A DNA stretch of 64,000 nt from Trichomonas vaginalis G3 (GCF_026262505.1 NC_067207.1:34192082-34256081), one strand, 5' to 3'; shown: positions 1 through 8,998, numbered from the stretch's first letter. Notes: generated by a model from the letters alone, not told the origin. A program made the numbers and translations.

Positions 1-18
1 CTATCTAAGGAAAAATTA

Positions 19-726
19 ATGAAAATTCCATATTCTGAATGTTACTTAAATTCAATCACTGCAGCAATTGGTAAACAAAATAAAGGTAAAACATTAACGA
101 TATTAAAACAAATTATCATTATTGTTAACACTTCCCCCTATTCACATGTGTTAATTTATATCAACCGTTCAGGTTCACCTTCAGATGATACATTTGAATC
201 TTTAAAGCATTTAATCAAAATTCCAATTATTTATTTATCACAAGAAGAAGCAGAAGATTATTTAAAAAACTTTTTAATGTATAAAGAATTATATAATACA
301 ATCAAGAAGCAAGGATTAGAGGATAAAATTATTGATAAACAAAGGGATGAATTATTTGAAACACTTTCTATTTCAAATTTTGATAGAGAATTTTTGCATT
401 CACTCATTTTTCTAGATGATGCAGTGAAATCAAAACTAATAACAAATGAGAAATCATATTTTAATCAGTTATTAACTCAATGTCGACACATTCAGTGTTC
501 ATTCTTTATGGCTGTTCAATATTTCAAAGCATTAAGCACAAACATTAAATCAAATCTATCAACACTTTTCATTTTCAGTGGGTTTAGTCGTCAACAGTTG
601 AACGTTATGCTTTATCAAGTGAATTTACCAATGAGCATTAATGAACTTTACACACAATATCAGCAATTAGGTGAACATGGAAAAATAATAGTTGATTTAA
701 ATAAAGGAAGTGTTAAATTTGATTAA
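19..726 (+). CDS. A32/FtsK-type DNA packaging ATPase (element A)
   Basis: This 235-residue protein is read as the ATPase that pumps element DNA into capsids. A Walker A loop of the form GKQNKGKT lies at residues 18-25, and a Walker B strand LIFLDD at residues 129-134, followed by the Q-rich sensor region (MAVQYFKAL) usual in this family. It aligns in order and spacing with the ATPase of element B at 29,214-30,089, though the two are strongly diverged. It is short, as packaging ATPases of Mavericks usually are. The start is the first ATG after the AT-rich leader. It is followed at 767 by another gene on the same strand. Confidence 0.8.
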   Translation: MKIPYSECYLNSITAAIGKQNKGKTLTILKQIIIIVNTSPYSHVLIYINRSGSPSDDTFESLKHLIKIPIIYLSQEEAEDYLKNFLMYKELYNTIKKQGLEDKIIDKQRDELFETLSISNFDREFLHSLIFLDDAVKSKLITNEKSYFNQLLTQCRHIQCSFFMAVQYFKALSTNIKSNLSTLFIFSGFSRQQLNVMLYQVNLPMSINELYTQYQQLGEHGKIIVDLNKGSVKFD

Positions 727-766
727 CTTTTTATAATTAATTTTTATTTTTTATTTATAATTAAAC

Positions 767-1667
767 ATGACAGAAATGGCAAATCTTCTACAGGTTCCAT
801 TAAAACAAGGAACAAACAAAAAGGGTGCATATAATAGAACTATGAAAGTTCCTGATGGAATGAAAGAATTAGTTCATATTGTTGCTGGTCTTCAAAAAGA
901 TGTTAAACAAATGAGAAACGTTTTAACATTACCAGAAAGCTCAAGCATATGCCAAACGTCAAGGTCCAAATTGGGAAGCACACGAAGCAGACACTACGGG
1001 TCCAAATGGAAAACCTGATGGTATAAATGAAGTTTTCATTACTGATGGTCAAGGTAATATTAAAGTCATAAATGGTTATAAATTAACTATAACTGATTAT
1101 CCTAAACGTAAAGCATATAATGAACGTTATCCTATGCAATTTGATGAAAATGGAAAAGCTTTTAAACAATACATTGGAGAAGGTGAAAATGGTCCAATTA
1201 ATTCATACCGTCGTAATCCATATTCTTATTTCAATGAAGAATTAAATGCTATTGAAGAGGGACCGGATGGATTACCACGATATTCTAACCAGTTTGATGG
1301 TCAATATACAAATATTAGACCTGAAATTTCAGCTAAGAAATTCTTTAAAGTTGCTTTATTCGATCCAGTTTTCGCAAATGTTAAAGATGAACTTAAACAG
1401 CAATTCCAACCAATTATAGTAGCAAGAATTGCATCAGGTGCTTTATCTCAAGCATTCAAAGATTTAATTAAGAAACCATTATATCAGCAACGTGGTTTAA
1501 CTTATGATTTATTTAAGGAATCAGATAAAAGAAAATTTGAGAAATCAGATGATTATAAGAATGCAATTAATGAATATATTCGGTCTATTAATTTCGATGA
1601 AAATGCTAAAAATCAACTTCATGAACAAATACAGGGAATAATAGATTCAAAAGTTCCAGCAAAATAA
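767..1667 (+). pseudogene. Unknown element A gene, broken
   Basis: Two open stretches on the same strand (767-1018 and 1134-1667) appear to belong to one gene with about one break. The second part is hydrophilic, with many charged and aromatic residues and a C-terminal region that looks helical. I recognise no domain. Its position between the packaging ATPase and other small same-strand genes, in the area where Mavericks keep virion genes, suggests a structural or assembly role, which is inference only. An AT-rich TATA-like leader precedes the first ATG, as for other element genes. Confidence 0.5.
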
Positions 1668-1700
1668 AAGTTTAAATATATTTTTTTTATTCGATTATAA

Positions 1701-2369
1701 ATGAGAAGACGTTTCACTAGTCAAAAGAACACTAACGCAACAGAGATTACGGTTGGTTATAACGTAAATGATGATAAATCACGAATTATTCAAAATGTTA
1801 AAGTTAATGTTAGCCCCGAATTAACAAGGTCAGCAACTCAACCAAATTTATTAACTCGTGACTTACCGAAGAATGAGGAGAATGAAGAAAACCATGAGAA
1901 TGGAGACCCAATCATTTTATCTGAACCCGGTAAAGAACCTGTTGAAATTCCCACTTATCCAACATACCCCCCACCTCTTTCATCAAACATCGAGAACCCA
2001 TATAAAATAGACATTAATTCTGAATTAATGAAAATTTACCGTGATATAATAATTAATAATTATGATTCAATAATAAATTTAATTGATCAATCCGGTTTAA
2101 TTATTTTACCTTATGAATCATTAATTCACATTATCGCCATTCTTTGTGATGTTCAAGATTCAGACGTTAAGATTCAATTTTTCATAGATGATGAGGTTTC
2201 ATGCTGCGGAACAGTTGCAAAAATAAATCCTATAAAGGATATTAGCACAATTAAGATATCAAAGAACGGAACAACAACTGAACTTCATTTAACATATAAT
2301 GATATTTATAATAAAATAGTTGATGAATATAAAATATCACTTGAAAAATTCTTTGTTAAGGCTATTTAA
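1701..2369 (+). CDS. Conserved Maverick protein with SCCG motif
   Basis: This 222-residue protein has a low-complexity, acidic and proline-rich N-terminal half (residues 50-100) and an ordered C-terminal half. Around residues 165-222 it shows the order VSCCG, then an I-K-I strand, a Gly, a Leu-rich strand, and K-I-V-D-x-x-x-I-S-L near the end. The same order occurs in the element B family gene at 58,746-59,282, so this is a gene shared by two diverged Maverick families. Function unknown; its place among virion genes suggests a minor virion or assembly protein. A TTATAAATG-type leader lies directly before the start. Confidence 0.6.
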   Translation: MRRRFTSQKNTNATEITVGYNVNDDKSRIIQNVKVNVSPELTRSATQPNLLTRDLPKNEENEENHENGDPIILSEPGKEPVEIPTYPTYPPPLSSNIENPYKIDINSELMKIYRDIIINNYDSIINLIDQSGLIILPYESLIHIIAILCDVQDSDVKIQFFIDDEVSCCGTVAKINPIKDISTIKISKNGTTTELHLTYNDIYNKIVDEYKISLEKFFVKAI

Positions 2370-2842
2370 TATTCAAGCATTAACATTATTGAATAATAAT
2401 CCTTTGAATCATAATCAATAATAATTGACCTTTCACCAGTTTCTATCGTTTGTTTTATTTCTTTTTGTTCCCCACTATCTGGATCGGTCATTGTAATTGT
2501 TTTTGTTATAGTATCAGCTTTATCTTTAACTTCAATTTTTTTCCATCGGATATTTAAACCAAAATTCCAAAAATTCGATATTGTCAATCTGTTCATATTT
2601 TAATCTATCAATTACATTTTTAATACCATCTGAAAATCTTATGAAATGGTCATTATATGGGTTTGATTGAACTAAATTTGAATGAAGTGAAATATAACCT
2701 GTGATGAATATGACATTGACTCATATTTTCTGAAAACACTAAAATTTATAACATGAATGAATTTCTTATTCGTTGAATTTATGAATTCTTGAGGTAATCT
2801 TATTCTAGTTTTATTTATCACTGGAAAATAACGCTTTACCAT
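2366..2842 (-). pseudogene. Minus-strand unknown gene, broken
   Basis: Two open minus-strand stretches (to 2,366 and starting near 2,842) look like one small gene with about two breaks. It is convergent with the SCCG gene, overlapping its stop by a few bases, and divergent from the gene at 2,862. The pieces are rich in beta-type residues (N, T, I, F, Y), as in capsid-associated proteins, but no family is recognised. The 19-bp gap to the divergent start at 2,862 is very AT-rich and could serve both directions. Confidence 0.35.
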
Positions 2843-2861
2843 ATTTTTAATCGTAATAAAA

Positions 2862-3570
2862 ATGTCAATTATCAATATTATTTCGAATAATAACTGTGAA
2901 TTAAATTTAACAGTTAGCGGAATTTATAATGTTACTCTCGTTTCTGTGAGTGGTAAATTTAATCCCATTCTTTTAGACCCTTCAGATTATATATCATTTA
3001 TTAAAGATGACAATGAAAAAACGTATGATATGTATATAAATAATGTGATAGCGAAATGGGATATTAACATGATTTTAAGTTATTTAAATGAATCATTTAT
3101 CGTATGGTATGAAGAAAATTTTAAATCAAAACCTGATAAACTTTTTGAACTTGATGAAATAAATAACCTTATTAGATTTCCGCTGAAAATTAAATTTTGT
3201 ACTCCTCATCTTCGTTCATTGTTGGGGATATTAAATTTTGAAAAAGATGTTGGGGATGTTTGTATTCTGACACTGGTTCCAATTTCATTTTAATCAAATG
3301 TGATAAAGTTAATACCCCAATGAGATTTTCACATCAAACATTAGACCCTAACTCTTACCCATCAATACAAACATTTTATCCATCAACTTAAACACATTTT
3401 CTTTATCATATCCGTTTCAATTATCCGGGAATTCATTTATTCTTCATTCAAAAGATTTATCAAATATTAAATTTAGAATAACTGACCTATTTGATTGTGA
3501 TTTAGAATTCATGAATGAAATATTATGGCAATTTCAAATAGAAAAAATAGGTGATGAGATAACAGATTAA
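2862..3570 (+). pseudogene. Small beta-rich, possibly penton-like gene, broken
   Basis: An open stretch of 143 residues (2,862-3,293) is followed by coding-like sequence to about 3,570; the gene has about two breaks. The protein is beta-rich, with the pattern LNLTVSGIYNVTLVSVSGKF near the N-terminus. In gene order it occupies the place where the element B family has its penton-like gene (after the SCCG gene), and a single jelly-roll minor capsid protein is a reasonable but unproven reading. No catalytic motif is visible. Confidence 0.35.
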
Positions 3571-3594
3571 ATATTTATTTTTAAATCATAATAA

Positions 3595-4659
3595 ATGATT
3601 AAACAACAGCAACCACAGCAACTTAAGGCACAAAGCACCCAGGTCCCTCAGACCATTACATACGCCATATATGCATATAATTCAAAGATGGCAGAACAAA
3701 CGCAAAGGTTGAAATATGGAGATTTGGAGATAGTATTGAAAAATGAACATTTCGAATTCGTTTGCAAAGGTGGTGCAGTGATATCAAATATAAAAGAAAT
3801 TTTATTTATGAATTCTAAAATTAAAGGTATAACGGATGATATAACATCAATTCCACCAGAAGAACAGAGATATTACGCATTAAATGCATTTCCTAAAGTT
3901 TTGAAGATTGGAAGATTTAATTTAAATGAGGAATTCATAGAAGGTTTCCTAAATGACATAATGAAGAAGGTGGATAAGGAATACGTTAATACTGAATTAA
4001 ATAAGAAGGCAAATTTGGTTTATGTTGATGAAAAAGATAATGAAATTAAAGAAAAGGTTGAATGGTATCATGAATGGACATTGGAGACTTTTAAAGTTAA
4101 AGCTGATACAGAATGGGTTTCAGGATGTTTAGACCTTAAAGCAGATAAAACTTATGTTGATGAAAATTATGCAAAGAAGTCGGAAGTAAATGATGTGATT
4201 ACAAGCATGAAAAATGAAATACTTCAAACATTATATCCTATAGGCTCTATTTATACGTCAATGAACTCAACAAATCCAGAAACAGTTTTAGGTTTTGGTA
4301 TGTGGAAGCAGATTGTAGATAAATTCTTATACTGTGCTAGATATTCAAAGCAAACAGGGGGTTCGAAGAAAATTAAAGAAGCAAACCTTCCACCGCACAC
4401 TCATACAGGAACGACAAACACAACAGGAAATCATTCACATTCAATAACAAAAAGAGGTTATATAAATCTTGCAGCGGGTTCGGATAGATGGGGAATGAAT
4501 AGATATGATATCACAACTGACCCAGTAGATTCAAGCACAGGTATTTTCTGTGGAACCGCAGGAAATCATTCACACACTTTCACAACAAATCCAACAGGCT
4601 CGGGTAAAGATTACATGCCACCATTTGTGACTGTATTCGCATGGTACCGCGTTCATTGA
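3595..4659 (+). CDS. Fibre-like protein with phage tail-collar-type C-terminus
   Basis: This 354-residue protein has a Q-rich N-terminus, then a stretch of repeats of the type KADKTYVDENYAKK (about residues 120-205), as in trimeric fibres, and then a C-terminal domain (about 210-354). That domain has the collar/gp10-like signatures YPIGSIYTSMNSTNP, GFGMWKQI, two HTHT/HSH clusters and the terminal MPPFVTVFAWYRVH. In phages and giant viruses such domains sit at the tips of receptor-binding fibres, so a surface fibre is the likely role. Element B has a relative (38,540-40,218). The gene is open throughout and has an AT-rich ATAAATG leader. Confidence 0.75.
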   Translation: MIKQQQPQQLKAQSTQVPQTITYAIYAYNSKMAEQTQRLKYGDLEIVLKNEHFEFVCKGGAVISNIKEILFMNSKIKGITDDITSIPPEEQRYYALNAFPKVLKIGRFNLNEEFIEGFLNDIMKKVDKEYVNTELNKKANLVYVDEKDNEIKEKVEWYHEWTLETFKVKADTEWVSGCLDLKADKTYVDENYAKKSEVNDVITSMKNEILQTLYPIGSIYTSMNSTNPETVLGFGMWKQIVDKFLYCARYSKQTGGSKKIKEANLPPHTHTGTTNTTGNHSHSITKRGYINLAAGSDRWGMNRYDITTDPVDSSTGIFCGTAGNHSHTFTTNPTGSGKDYMPPFVTVFAWYRVH

Positions 4660-4728
4660 ATGAACTAAATATATTTTATGTCTGTAATTAATTAGGTAAT
4701 GAAGTAATGGATGAACTGCAGAAATAAA

Positions 4729-4878
4729 TTTTATCGTTAATGTTTACGTTAATGGTTTCAGGTTATTCAATAATTAATTATTTTTGAAGAACTGAAGGTG
4801 TCACTACGTCACCATGTGTCACTCGGTTAATTAACTTCTCTGAAAAAATGAGACAACATGACATTTTGACAACAACCC
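4729..4878. repeat. Left arm of a ~150-bp inverted repeat around the KilA-N module
   Basis: This segment is the reverse complement of the last unit of the tandem array ending near 8,998. It includes the blocks matching TTAATTAACTTCTCTGAAAAA, the triplet GTGTCACTACGTCACC-type sites and the AATAATTAATTATT core. With the right-hand array it encloses about 4.3 kb holding the helicase fragment and KilA-N genes, all on the minus strand. Confidence 0.7.
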
Positions 4879-4914
4879 AGGAGGATTAATGCAAAAATAA
4901 ATTCAAATCATACT

Positions 4915-5325
4915 TTATAAAGCATCATTTACAGGTATTTCATCGTCAGTAAATGAATCCTCATTATCGTTTGGTTCAACCTGTTTATATAATCCTTTCA
5001 TTTCTTCTTTCAAAACATAACACCATGTTTGTTTACCGTCTATTCTTCTATGTTTCCTATCACATTTATCCTTAATGCTCATTTGAAAATTCTTGTCTTT
5101 CATGTCTGATGGTTTGCAGAATAGAGCATTTTCACACGTCATACCTGCACACAATTCATCATAATGTGTATTTATCCATACATCTAAAGGATTTGTTGAT
5201 AACTCGATTAAATCTTGTTTGGCTTCAGTCATCGGAATGATTCGTACATTAAATGATGAAAGGTCATATTGCATAAAATACGTCAGTAAATTATCATAAA
5301 ATTCCTTTGTGCATGAATTCATCAA
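4915..5325 (-). pseudogene. SF3 helicase C-terminal remnant (element A)
   Basis: The translation contains a region of the form EFYDNLLTYFMQYDLSSFN followed by IPMTEA, which matches in order and spacing the C-terminal part of the element B family SF3 helicase (DFYNHLFSYFMTLDISKFN, IPHTEE). The ATPase core is absent nearby, so this is a remnant of a helicase gene; about one or more breaks. It lies just inside the left inverted-repeat arm, which suggests that the KilA-N module and the helicase gene met by recombination. Confidence 0.6.
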
Positions 5326-5417
5326 ATTCTTGAAGTAATCAAATTGACCCTTAAATTTACCATTGACCCTTAAAACTACGTATCTTCTGTCTCCAACTTC
5401 AATTTTGACAGGGTAGA

Positions 5418-5504
5418 CGTTTTGTCATGATTTCATCGTAATGAGTGTAAATGACCCAAAATATATTTTAGGGTAGAAGGGTAGATCTAACCTCATTTCT
5501 ACCC
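5418..5504. promoter_or_regulatory. 12-bp-phased heptamer array A1 with adjoining iteron
   Basis: GGGTAGA lies at 5,471-5,477, a near-palindrome GGGTAGATCTAACC at 5,479-5,492 and TCTACCC at 5,498-5,504. Next to it (5,418-5,458) is one copy of the second iteron, with the cores GTTTTGTCATGA and ATCGTAATGAG. The array overlaps the 3' end of the KilA-N-type gene that ends at 5,425. Confidence 0.65.
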
Positions 5505-5787
5505 TCTTGCGATTTTCATACGGAATCTCTTCTCTCGGTTTTCCGAGGGAAGCAATCATATGAGGAAATTCTTCTAAAATTTCTTTTGTCTGTTGGTTTT
5601 CAAACCAATGATATGCTTGCTTTGTAGAACGAAGAGCATTCATTATACTTTGCATTTGGTACATGTCCTCTTTGACCGAACGAATGAGGTGAAGTTGTTT
5701 GTTATATTGTATGTACTCGTATTCTTCATTTATGGCTTCATGAACGATAGCAGTTGTTGTGTTCTCTGATGTTGACATTACTGTCAT
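5425..5787 (-). CDS. KilA-N-family protein, short (element A)
   Basis: From the ATG at 5,787 the protein shares its first 60 or so residues (ENTTTAIVHEAINEEYEYIQ, then QLHLIRSVKEDMYQMQSI) with the longer KilA-N protein of element B at 30,599-31,378. KilA-N proteins are DNA-binding regulators common in large DNA viruses and phages. This copy lacks most of the KilA-N core, and its last 30 or so residues are encoded by the phased repeat array, so it is shorter than its relative. The leader has the TTTTATTTTGTAT block shared with the neighbouring genes. An apparent start further upstream is not an ATG. Confidence 0.55.
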   Translation of the reverse strand: MTVMSTSENTTTAIVHEAINEEYEYIQYNKQLHLIRSVKEDMYQMQSIMNALRSTKQAYHWFENQQTKEILEEFPHMIASLGKPREEIPYENRKRVEMRLDLPFYPKIYFGSFTLITMKS

Positions 5788-5862
5788 TTCATACAAAATA
5801 AAAATAATTTTAAAACTAACTTTATTTTTTCTGACTTTCACAAAAGACCAAAAATAAACGCT

Positions 5863-6474
5863 TTACATGTATTTTTCAGCAACTTCGTCAAATAATTTTA
5901 TAGCTTTATCTATCTCATCTACTTCAAACGTTTCTTTACCTTTCATGGGAGCACCATACATTTTCTCAAAAACTTCAAGCAGTTCTGTTTCAGCAGCTCT
6001 CATATCATTAACGAACACAACCTTGACTCTATTGACTGTACTGTCATATCTTTGAGTTATATTATATGTTCTTCCTATCTTATATCTCTTTGTATTGAAG
6101 TCCTTCGGTTTCTGAACGATGTAAAGTAAGCCTTCACTGCAACGTTCTGAGTCGAATGAACCATAAGTTATGAAGTTATATCCAACAACTGGGTCTAACC
6201 ATAACAAAACTATTGGTATAAGACTTTTGTCTATAAGATATGCTCTTGTTCCATGAAATGCTACTGATATCATAAGCTCAGGATTTCTTGTCAAAATTTT
6301 CTGAGTAGAAGCAATTCTAACCCAGTCCTTTGTTTTCTTTCCAGATGGTGTTATAATGTCTGACAAAGAATATTTGTTGTATTTCTTTGAGTATCTTACG
6401 TTTAAATCACCTATTCTAACCACTTTGGTGTCATTGTCAATCTTTCTAACTGTTTCAAACTCAATGTTTGACAT
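5863..6474 (-). CDS. KilA-N plus T5orf172 (GIY-YIG-type) nuclease fusion
   Basis: This is a 203-residue protein starting at the ATG at 6,474. The N-terminal part reads as a KilA-N domain (about residues 25-95: KYSLSDIITPSG, KDWVRIASTQKIL, AYLIDKSLIPIVLLWLDP). The C-terminal part (about 110-200) has LYIVQKP, RYKIGRTYNITQRYDS and ETELLEVFEKMYGAPMKG, which fit the T5orf172/MUG113 branch of the GIY-YIG nuclease superfamily. KilA-N/T5orf172 fusions are known from large DNA viruses and phages, probably as DNA-targeted nucleases. It lies in the minus-strand KilA-N cassette of element A, with no relative in element B within this window. The reading frame is open. Confidence 0.7.
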   Translation of the reverse strand: MSNIEFETVRKIDNDTKVVRIGDLNVRYSKKYNKYSLSDIITPSGKKTKDWVRIASTQKILTRNPELMISVAFHGTRAYLIDKSLIPIVLLWLDPVVGYNFITYGSFDSERCSEGLLYIVQKPKDFNTKRYKIGRTYNITQRYDSTVNRVKVVFVNDMRAAETELLEVFEKMYGAPMKGKETFEVDEIDKAIKLFDEVAEKYM

Positions 6475-6583
6475 TACTGTCTTTACATACAAAAAAAAAA
6501 TTTTCTTAGAAAAAATTAGCGTTATTTTTCTAACTAATGAAATTCATGAAATTTGGTCATTTTTCAGACAAAAATAATGTTTA

Positions 6584-6629
6584 GGGTAGATGGTTAGATC
6601 TAACCTGATATCTACCCTCATTTCTACCC
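6584..6629. promoter_or_regulatory. 12-bp-phased heptamer array A2
   Basis: GGGTAGA lies at 6,584-6,590 and the perfect palindrome GGTTAGATCTAACC at 6,592-6,605. TCTACCC follows at 6,611 and again at 6,623. The right half of the palindrome and the next two heptamers start at 6,599, 6,611 and 6,623, exactly 12 bp apart. It sits at the 3' side of the 313-residue gene, in orientation opposite to arrays A3 and A4. Confidence 0.75.
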
Positions 6630-6636
6630 TCAAGAT

Positions 6637-7578
6637 TTACAAACGTTTAACGTGATATACGTTATGAATTCGTGAAATTTTAAATATTTTCGTAGCTTCT
6701 ATTTCTTCAGTTAATATATCAAAAATTTTAACAATGCCGAAAGTTTCTTTATACTTCTTCTTGACATCAGATAAAAGGAAATCATCAGCTGTGGGATAGT
6801 TTTTATTAAGAAATGTCAACATGTCCATTTTATCTTCTGCTGGCTTTTCTGCTTCTTTCTTTAAGTCTGCGTAATCGTTTCTCATTCTTTCTATCTCTTT
6901 GACGGAGTAGTTATATTTCCTCATTGCTGCTTTACATTTTGAACATTGCGGATTCATTTTTGCGTTATACATTGAAATTTGACCTGCTAGAACAACTAAG
7001 GCGTCAATGGTTTTCTTTAACTCAAAAGTTGTTGGTTTTATTTGTCCATTCCATACTTTGCCTCTTCTGTCTTTATCTCTTATCTGCCATACACATTCAG
7101 CAACTAATGAAACAAAGTTATCGTAAGTCTTAAACTCCTCAGATTTATATATGTCAGAAATGTTTTTATAAACCATGTCGCAATCTTTGTTCATAACTTT
7201 ATGGTTGCAATGAAAACCAAGGAATTCATAATTTACTTTACGTATGAACTTCTTTATTTCTACTGAATCAGTAACTTTAACTTCAATTTCATCGAATTCA
7301 GGAATAGTTAGTTTTTGTTGCTGAACTTCCGGTAATTTAGGCAAATGGTCTATGATATCTTGCATTTCATAAAGATACTGTTCATTTGTTTCATCTTTCG
7401 CACTACAGTCTAAATTACTTGTTAAAAGTTCTTGCTTTATTCTTTGTATTTTTGTTTCAAAAGTATATGAAGAAGGAATGAAGTTTTTCATCTCTACCAA
7501 CATTGACGTAGGATTCATGATTAATGAATTTGGTGCCGTAGTTGTTTGAATTGTTGTTGTGCCGATTGTTGAAATCAT
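6637..7578 (-). CDS. Conserved 313-residue cassette protein (element A)
   Basis: An open frame from the ATG at 7,578. It is strongly similar along its whole length to the 313-residue protein of element B (32,053-32,994), including at the DNA level. No known domain is recognised. Visible features are a Thr/Ser-rich N-terminus, a GFHCNHK...KDCD region near residues 130-145, and CSKCKAAMRKYNYS near 213-226, whose Cys pairs suggest a small zinc-binding site followed by a charged helix. It always sits between oppositely oriented phased-heptamer arrays and next to KilA-N genes, which suggests a role in the same DNA-recognition module. Confidence 0.65.
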   Translation of the reverse strand: MISTIGTTTIQTTTAPNSLIMNPTSMLVEMKNFIPSSYTFETKIQRIKQELLTSNLDCSAKDETNEQYLYEMQDIIDHLPKLPEVQQQKLTIPEFDEIEVKVTDSVEIKKFIRKVNYEFLGFHCNHKVMNKDCDMVYKNISDIYKSEEFKTYDNFVSLVAECVWQIRDKDRRGKVWNGQIKPTTFELKKTIDALVVLAGQISMYNAKMNPQCSKCKAAMRKYNYSVKEIERMRNDYADLKKEAEKPAEDKMDMLTFLNKNYPTADDFLLSDVKKKYKETFGIVKIFDILTEEIEATKIFKISRIHNVYHVKRL

Positions 7579-7617
7579 ATCTTTTATACAAAATAAAAAA
7601 ATAAAAATAAAACTAAC
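7579..7617 (-). promoter_or_regulatory. Shared leader of KilA-N cassette genes (element A)
   Basis: Read on the minus strand, the bases before the ATG at 7,578 are an AAAGTTAGTTTTA block, a T/A tract, and TTTTATTTTGTATAAAAGAT directly before the start. The same order precedes the genes starting at 5,787, 31,378 and 32,994, with a variant at 6,474. It is probably a promoter/start-site module, as the GTATAAAA core sits at a constant distance from the ATG. Confidence 0.5.
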
Positions 7618-7658
7618 TTTATTTCTTCTGTCTTAAGGAAATTCATGAAAATTCATGA

Positions 7659-7704
7659 GGTTAGAAATGAGGGTAGATATCAGGTTAGATCTAACCATCT
7701 ACCC
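7659..7704. promoter_or_regulatory. 12-bp-phased heptamer array A3
   Basis: GGTTAGA at 7,659, GGGTAGA at 7,671 and the palindrome GGTTAGATCTAACC at 7,683-7,696 are spaced exactly 12 bp, and TCTACCC follows at 7,698-7,704. It lies upstream of the 313-residue gene and faces the opposite way to A2. The downstream flank TAAACATTATTTTT is shared with the other arrays. Confidence 0.75.
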
Positions 7705-7877
7705 TAAACATTATTTTTGCTGAATTCAGCAACAAAATGAACGAGGTCAGGATGTATGTAAATACCTTTGAATTCATTTATAACGCCCTTAGTAAGCTCA
7801 TAAAATGCTTGTTTTGAGGTGGAGCCAAAAGTGGCTCGACCGTATTCTTTCAACCAAAACTCAAGAATTTCCTCCAT
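7704..7877 (-). pseudogene. KilA-N remnant (element A)
   Basis: The translation has ATFGSTSKQAFYELTKGVINE followed by GIYIHPDLVHFVAEFS, the C-terminal half of a KilA-N domain. Coding-like sequence continues on the same strand to about 8,035, so this is a broken KilA-N gene with about two breaks. Its DNA is nearly identical to a remnant in element B at about 33,368-33,507, so both elements carry the same decayed piece. Confidence 0.6.
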
Positions 7878-7995
7878 GAATTTTGTATAAAAAAACAACC
7901 GTCTGAATTCCGGCGGTTGCTATATTCTTCACAAAATGCCTTATAATACTCTTCCCAGGACTTATTTTCCAACAACTTTCTAAAGTCTTTCCTAA

Positions 7996-8017
7996 ACTGA
8001 CTGACTGACTGACTGAC
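7996..8017. repeat. (GACT)n microsatellite
   Basis: About five tandem copies of the tetranucleotide GACT lie inside the KilA-N remnant. It looks like simple slippage. Confidence 0.9.
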
Positions 8018-8072
8018 GGCACAAAGTGACTTAACGAAAACATTAATATATAAAATTCATGAAAATTCATGA

Positions 8073-8130
8073 GGGTAGAAATGAGGTTAGAAATGAGGGT
8101 AGATATCAGGTTAGATCTAACCATCTACCC
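8073..8130. promoter_or_regulatory. 12-bp-phased heptamer array A4
   Basis: Heptamers start at 8,073 (GGGTAGA), 8,085 (GGTTAGA), 8,097 (GGGTAGA) and 8,109 (GGTTAGA, left half of the palindrome 8,109-8,122). All are exactly 12 bp apart. TCTACCC closes the array at 8,124-8,130. This is the longest array in element A. Confidence 0.8.
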
Positions 8131-8144
8131 TAAACATTATTTTT

Positions 8145-8340
8145 GGGTCATTTACACTCATTACGATGAAGAAGTCTTGACAAAACATATACGAAGAAGT
8201 CTTGACATAGAGTTTACATTCATGTTTGACATAGAGTTTACACTCATTACGATGAAGTCATGACAAAACATATACGTTCATGTTTGACATAGAGTTTACG
8301 TTCATTACGATGAAATCATGACAAAACATTTACGATAAAA
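8145..8340. repeat. Second iteron block, inverted relative to 5,418-5,458
   Basis: Irregular tandem copies of a 27-30-bp unit with the cores CATTACGATGAAG, TCTTGACAAAACAT and TTGACATAGAGTTTAC. The same unit, in the opposite orientation, lies left of array A1, and in element B around 31,557-31,830 and 33,150-33,290. So the KilA-N cassette is bracketed by inverted iterons. Confidence 0.65.
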
Positions 8341-8360
8341 TATATTTCCTCCTATGTTGT

Positions 8361-8998
8361 TGTCAAAATGTCATGTTGTCACACTTTTTCAGAGAAGTTA
8401 GTTAACCTGGTAGCACATGGTAACATGGTAGCACCTTCAGTTCTTCAAAAATAATTCATAACTGCCTTCCTCCAGGACTGTTGTCAAAATGTCATGTTGT
8501 CTCATTTTTTCAGAGAAGTTAATTAACCTGGTAGCACATGGTAACATGGTAGCACCTTCAGTTCTTCAAAAATAATTCATAACTGCCTTCCTCCAGGACT
8601 GTTGTCAAAATGTCATGTTGTCTCATTTTTTCAGAGAAGTTAATTAACCGAGTGACACATGGTGACATAGTGACACCTTCAGTTATTCAAAAATGCTTCA
8701 TAAGTGCCTTCCCCTTAATCCTGCTGTGTTGTCAAAATGTCATGTTGTCTCATTTTTTCAGAGAAGTTAATTAACCGAGTGACACATGGTGACATAGTGA
8801 CACCTTCAGTTATTCAAAAATGCTTCATAAGTGCCTTCCCCTTAATCCTGCTGTGTTGTCAAAATGTCATGTTGTCTCATTTTTTCAGAGAAGTTAATTA
8901 ACCGAGTGACACATGGTGACATAGTGACACCTTCAGTTATTCAAAAATAATTAATTATTGAATAACCTAAAAACCATTAACGATAAAATAACTGATAA
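8361..8998. repeat. Five-unit tandem array (121/127 bp) and right inverted-repeat arm
   Basis: Units start at 8,361, 8,482, 8,603, 8,730 and 8,857. Each begins TGTCAAAATGTCATGTTGT and contains TTCAGAGAAGTTA, then a cluster of three short sites. In the first two units the sites are GGTAGC, GGTAAC, GGTAGC; in the last three they are AGTGAC, GGTGAC, AGTGAC, at the same 10- and 8-bp spacings. The final unit with its AT-rich tail (AATAATTAATTATT) is the inverted partner of 4,729-4,878. Repeats of this kind are typical of replication or protein-binding regions. Confidence 0.75.

Noticed and set aside
3595-4659. Prophage or bacterial contamination suggested by the tail-collar domain
   Set aside because: Neighbouring genes are Maverick integrase, polymerase and ATPase, and base composition is uniform; the domain is part of the element.
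7996-8017. (GACT)n as a regulatory site
   Set aside because: A simple tetranucleotide run inside a broken gene; nothing ties it to function.
8361-8970. CRISPR-like look of the regular repeats (also 31,557-31,830)
   Set aside because: Unit length is 121-127 bp (or 27-29 bp without unique spacers), there are no cas genes, and the host is a eukaryote; these are tandem or iteron repeats.
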